Positions 6,839 to 9,672 of a DNA stretch of 9,672 nt are shown one piece after another (the first letter of the stretch is position 1; every line of letters begins with the position of its first letter). Both the position numbers and the translations under genes were made by a program. Source of the DNA: Rhizobiaceae bacterium UBA1291 (GTDB taxonomy: Bacteria; Pseudomonadota; Alphaproteobacteria; Rhizobiales; Rhizobiaceae); NCBI GenBank assembly GCA_002307905.1, contig DBUL01000043.1, positions 444 to 10,115 of the forward strand, given 5' to 3'. The notes under the pieces were generated by a model. The model saw only the letters and a program-made list of their open reading frames with translations, did no database searches and was not told the DNA's origin.

Positions 6839-7713
6839 CCGCGCTCGACCAGACCGCCCTTGCCGTTGCGGCACCGGCCAAGAGCAGCAATCGCGCCTGG
6901 CGGAAACTCAAGGCCAACAGAAGCGCCCTTGTCGGCCTCGCCATCATCGTGTTCTTCACCTCGCTTGCGATCGCCGCCCCGCTTCTGCCGATCGCCGATC
7001 CCCTCGCCACCAGCTGGACCGCCATTCGCAAGGCGCCATCCGCCGCCCATTGGATGGGCACCGACGAGATCGGCCGCGATATCCTCTCCCGCATGATCTG
7101 GGGGGCGCAAGCCTCGCTCATGGCCGGTATCTTTTCGGTCGCCATCGCCATCGCCATCGGCGTTCCATTCGGCTTGATCTCCGGCTATTTCGGCGGATGG
7201 GTCGATCAGGTGATATCACGCGTCACGGAGGCCTTCCTGGCTCTGCCGTTTCTGATCATGGCCATTGCCCTTGCCGCCTTTCTCGGTCCCAGCCTCACCA
7301 ATGCGATGATCGCGATCGGTCTGTCGGCCATGCCGGTCTTCGTGCGGCTGACGCGCGGCCAGGTGCTCGCGGTCAAGACCGAAGACTATGTCGAAGGCGC
7401 GCGCTCGATCGGCCTTGGCCATTTCGACATCATGACGCGATATATTCTGCCGAACATCATGGCGCCGATCATCGTGCAGGCGACCCTGACGGTCGCGACT
7501 GCCATCATTGCCGAGGCCAGCCTCTCCTTCCTCGGCCTTGGCCAACAGCCACCGGCTCCAAGCTGGGGTTCCATGCTCAATGTCGCGAAGAATTTCCTCG
7601 ACCAGGCACCCTGGATGGCCATGTGGCCAGGGGCGGCAATCTTCCTGGTCGTGATCGGTTTCAATCTGCTCGGTGACGGTCTGCGCGATGCGCTCGACCC
7701 CCGGGAATCATAA
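6835..7713 (+). CDS. ABC transporter permease, DppC/OppC type
   Basis: This 292-residue partner of the preceding permease has about six helices. A polar N-terminal tail (1-30) is typical of DppC proteins. Signature segments: WMGTDEIGRDILSRMIWGA (73-91), the EAA docking loop DYVEGARSIGLGHFDIMTRY (184-203) with ILPN, and FLGLGQQPPAPSWG (232-245). The C-terminus GDGLRDALDPR is the usual family ending. The start ATG at 6835 overlaps the upstream stop by 4 nt and has GAGGG about 8 nt before it. The ATP-binding subunits (DppD/DppF-like) are not in the window and are expected downstream or elsewhere. Substrate cannot be deduced from the permeases. Confidence 0.94.
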   Translation: MTALDQTALAVAAPAKSSNRAWRKLKANRSALVGLAIIVFFTSLAIAAPLLPIADPLATSWTAIRKAPSAAHWMGTDEIGRDILSRMIWGAQASLMAGIFSVAIAIAIGVPFGLISGYFGGWVDQVISRVTEAFLALPFLIMAIALAAFLGPSLTNAMIAIGLSAMPVFVRLTRGQVLAVKTEDYVEGARSIGLGHFDIMTRYILPNIMAPIIVQATLTVATAIIAEASLSFLGLGQQPPAPSWGSMLNVAKNFLDQAPWMAMWPGAAIFLVVIGFNLLGDGLRDALDPRES

Positions 7714-7722
7714 AGAAATATC

Positions 7723-7728
7723 GAAGGA
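7723..7728 (+). promoter_or_regulatory. Ribosome binding site fixing the GGT-fold gene start
   Basis: GAAGGA sits 7 nt before the ATG at 7736 in the 22-nt gap after the permease stop. It decides against the longer in-frame opening at 7673, which would overlap the permease gene and add 21 residues with no family counterpart. Confidence 0.8.
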
Positions 7729-7735
7729 ACAGTTG

Positions 7736-9520
7736 ATGAGTGACTTTACCACCCGCCCGGAGATCCTCGGCACCTTCGGCGTCGTGACTTCCACCCACTG
7801 GATCGCCTCGGCCGTCGGCATGAGCATCCTGGAAAAGGGCGGCAATGCCTTCGATGCCGCCGTCGCGACCGGCATGGTGCTTCAGGTTCTGGAGCCGCAT
7901 CTCAACGGACCCGGCGGCGACATGCCCGCCGTCATCTATTCCGCGAAAAAGGGCAAGGTCGAGGTGATATGCGCACAGGGACCGGCGCCGACCGGAGCCA
8001 CGATCGAGCACTACAGCAGCGAAGGCCTTTCGCTCATTCCCGGTGACGGCCTGCTCGCAACGGTCATCCCCGGCTCTTTCGATGGCTGGATGCTGATGCT
8101 GCGCGACTACGGAACGATGTCTGTCCGCGATGTGCTGGAACCCGCGATCCATTATGCCGAGCACGGCCACCCGGTACTGCCGCGCGTTTCGGCAACCATA
8201 AAGGGACTGTCGGACTTCTTCGAAAAGGAGTGGCCGACCTCCCATGAAACCTGGCTGCCCGGCGGAGCGGCACCAGAGCCGCACACCCTGTTCCGAAACC
8301 CGGTCCTCGCAGCAACCTGGCAGCGCATCGTCACAGAGGCAGAAAGCGCCAGGGGTCGCGAAAACCAGGTCGAGGCGGCCCGCAACGCGTTTTACCGCGG
8401 CTTCGTGGCCGAGGCGATCGACACCTACCTGAAGACCGCCGAAGTCATGGATGCCAGCGGCAGCCGCCACAAGGGCGTGCTGACAGCCAGCGACATGGCC
8501 GGCTGGAGCGCCACGGTCGAAGAACCACAGACCTATGACTATCACGGCTGGACCATCGCCAAGACCGGCCCATGGGGCCAGGGTCCGGTGCTTCTACAGT
8601 CGCTGGCGCTCCTGAAGGGCATCGATATCGCCGCCATGGACCCCGGCAGCGCCGACTTCGTCCACACGGTCGTCGAGGCGATGAAGCTCGCCTATGCCGA
8701 CCGTGAGGTCTATTACGGCGATCCGGCTTTCGCCACCGTCCCAATGGACCGGCTGTTGTCTGACAGGTACAACGACGAGCGGCGCAAGCTGATCTCCTCG
8801 CAGGCGTCGATGACGCTCCGTCCGGGCAGATTGCCGGGCTACGAGACCCAATACGATCTCACCATGGAAATGCTGGCCGGCATGTCCGGCACCGGCGCGG
8901 TCTACGAGCCGACCATGTCGCACCTGACCGAAAAACGCGGCGATACCGTCCATATCGACGTCATCGACCGCGAAGGCAACATGGTGTCCGTGACTCCGTC
9001 TGGCGGCTGGCTGCAATCCTCACCCATCGTTCCGGGTCTCGGCTTCTGCCTCAATTCGCGTGCCCAAATGTTCTGGCTGAAGCCCGGATTGCCGACCTCG
9101 CTGGCACCCGGCAAGCGCCCGCGCACGACGCTGACGCCGTCGATCGCGCTTTTCGAGGACCGTCCGACGCTCGCCTTCGGCACGCCCGGCGGCGACCAGC
9201 AGGATCAGTGGCAGCTCTCCTTCTTCCTGCGCTACGTTCATCACAAGCGGAACCTGCAGGCGGCAATCGACATGCCGCTGTTCCACACGTCGCATTTCCC
9301 GGGCTCCTTCTACCCGCGCACAAGCCAGCCCGGAAACCTGATGATTGAAAGTAATATCGGCAGTGACGTGATCTCCAGACTGGCCGCTATGGGCCATCAG
9401 ATCACAGCAGCCGATCCCTGGACCGTCGGTCGACTGACCGCGGCCAGGAGAGATGCGGACGGTTTGCTGCGTGCAGCAGCGACGCCGCGTCTCATGCAAG
9501 CCTATGCAATAGGGAGATAG
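7736..9520 (+). CDS. Gamma-glutamyltransferase-fold Ntn hydrolase (noncanonical, cytoplasmic)
   Basis: This 594-residue member of the GGT family (threonine peptidase T03-like) begins [21 protein letters not shown] without a signal peptide, so it should act in the cytoplasm; classical bacterial GGTs are secreted. Family marks: [15 protein letters not shown] (31-45), NGPGGDM (57-63), the autoprocessing and nucleophile site [14 protein letters not shown] (402-415) with Thr404, [13 protein letters not shown] (456-468) and the oxyanion-hole region FGTPGGD (481-487). Self-cleavage before Thr404 would give chains of about 403 and 191 residues. By hand alignment to E. coli GGT, the Arg that binds the gamma-glutamyl carboxylate (Arg114, motif RE-AP) is replaced by QGPAP (81-85), the Asp that binds its amino group (Asp433, MDDF) lies at AQMF (443-446), and the SS pair 462-463 is TT (464-465). 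Probably an amidase or acylase acting on the compound imported by the adjacent ABC system. The true substrate is unknown. Confidence 0.88.
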   Translation: MSDFTTRPEILGTFGVVTSTHWIASAVGMSILEKGGNAFDAAVATGMVLQVLEPHLNGPGGDMPAVIYSAKKGKVEVICAQGPAPTGATIEHYSSEGLSLIPGDGLLATVIPGSFDGWMLMLRDYGTMSVRDVLEPAIHYAEHGHPVLPRVSATIKGLSDFFEKEWPTSHETWLPGGAAPEPHTLFRNPVLAATWQRIVTEAESARGRENQVEAARNAFYRGFVAEAIDTYLKTAEVMDASGSRHKGVLTASDMAGWSATVEEPQTYDYHGWTIAKTGPWGQGPVLLQSLALLKGIDIAAMDPGSADFVHTVVEAMKLAYADREVYYGDPAFATVPMDRLLSDRYNDERRKLISSQASMTLRPGRLPGYETQYDLTMEMLAGMSGTGAVYEPTMSHLTEKRGDTVHIDVIDREGNMVSVTPSGGWLQSSPIVPGLGFCLNSRAQMFWLKPGLPTSLAPGKRPRTTLTPSIALFEDRPTLAFGTPGGDQQDQWQLSFFLRYVHHKRNLQAAIDMPLFHTSHFPGSFYPRTSQPGNLMIESNIGSDVISRLAAMGHQITAADPWTVGRLTAARRDADGLLRAAATPRLMQAYAIGR

Positions 9521-9522
9521 TC

Positions 9523-9672
9523 ATGACCTGGTCGATTGTCGCACGCGATCCGCAGACGGGCCATCTGGGCGTGGCGGTGGCAAGCCGCTTCTTCGCGGTC
9601 GGCGCCACCGTTCCTCATATTCGCGGCCGGGTGGGCGCCATCGCCACCCAGGCCTTCATCAGTCCCCTTTAG
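9523..9672 (+). CDS. DUF1028-family protein, N-terminal fragment ending in TAG at the window edge
   Basis: The frame encodes [20 protein letters not shown] followed by [29 protein letters not shown], a clear match to the N-terminus of DUF1028 proteins (usually well over 200 residues). It meets TAG at codon 50, the last three bases of the window. As I recall the family, a Tyr-Gly follows this point (pattern ..NPxYG), so the stop replaces the Tyr codon: either a nonsense change, a lost base (CTT TAy GG becoming CTTTAG) or a real truncation. It cannot be settled here because the sequence ends. The ATG at 9523 is 2 nt after the GGT-fold stop, with GGGAG about 7 nt upstream inside that gene, so translation is coupled. 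DUF1028 resembles Ntn hydrolases, and Thr2 would be the N-terminal residue after Met removal. Its biochemical role is not established. Confidence 0.75.
   Translation: MTWSIVARDPQTGHLGVAVASRFFAVGATVPHIRGRVGAIATQAFISPL

Noticed and set aside
7661..8545. 294-codon minus-strand frame across the GGT-fold gene
   Set aside because: It is antisense to a well-supported coding region, with no recognisable protein and no ribosome binding site of note.
1..9672. CRISPR arrays, tRNA/rRNA genes, insertion sequences or phage attachment sites
   Set aside because: No spaced direct repeats, transposase motifs, terminal inverted repeats or tRNA cloverleaf sequences were recognised on reading both strands.

Overview
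The window looks like chromosomal or megaplasmid DNA of an alphaproteobacterium, most likely of the Rhizobiales (Rhizobium/Agrobacterium/Shinella-like). That is inferred from the high GC, the codon use with strong GC-rich third positions, and the style of the protein families; no rRNA or other taxonomic marker is present. Two transcription units diverge from a regulatory region of about 600 bp.

Left half (1-2885, minus strand): an arginine deiminase operon in the order arcD (arginine/ornithine antiporter, 2885-1416), arcA (arginine deiminase, 1390-158) and arcB (catabolic ornithine carbamoyltransferase, 139 to the window edge, only the first 46 residues). The gaps are 25 and 18 nt. The pathway imports arginine in exchange for ornithine, deiminates it to citrulline, and makes carbamoyl phosphate for ATP synthesis under low oxygen. 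A textbook FNR/ANR box (TTGAT-N4-ATCAA, 3041-3054) lies 155 bp upstream of arcD. A plausible -10 element sits at the spacing expected for a class II FNR promoter.

Middle (2886-3482): no convincing gene, but several inverted repeats. Next to the regulator gene is a cluster of three ACCAAT/ATTGGT half-sites, preceded by a perfect 9-bp-arm repeat (TATTGTGCA-N10-TGCACAATA) and, further upstream, GTCATCTG-AAC-CAGATGAC. The first two are good operator candidates for the adjacent GntR regulator.

Right half (3483-9672, plus strand): a GntR/FCD-family regulator, then a dipeptide/oligopeptide-type ABC importer (periplasmic binding protein plus two permeases; ATPases not in the window), then a gamma-glutamyltransferase-fold enzyme, then the start of a DUF1028 gene. 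The enzyme has no signal peptide, so the sequence suggests import of an amide or peptide-like compound followed by cytoplasmic hydrolysis. It keeps the autoprocessing/nucleophile threonine (T404), but by hand alignment it lacks the residues that bind the gamma-glutamyl group in E. coli GGT. The true substrate may therefore not be a gamma-glutamyl compound. A strong intercistronic hairpin separates the binding-protein gene from the permeases, a usual arrangement for over-expressing the binding protein.

The DUF1028 reading frame meets TAG at codon 50, the last three bases of the window, where I recall relatives having a Tyr-Gly. It is either a truncated gene or a one-base sequence error. The best candidate for an undescribed system is the GntR - ABC importer - noncanonical GGT-fold hydrolase - DUF1028 module.
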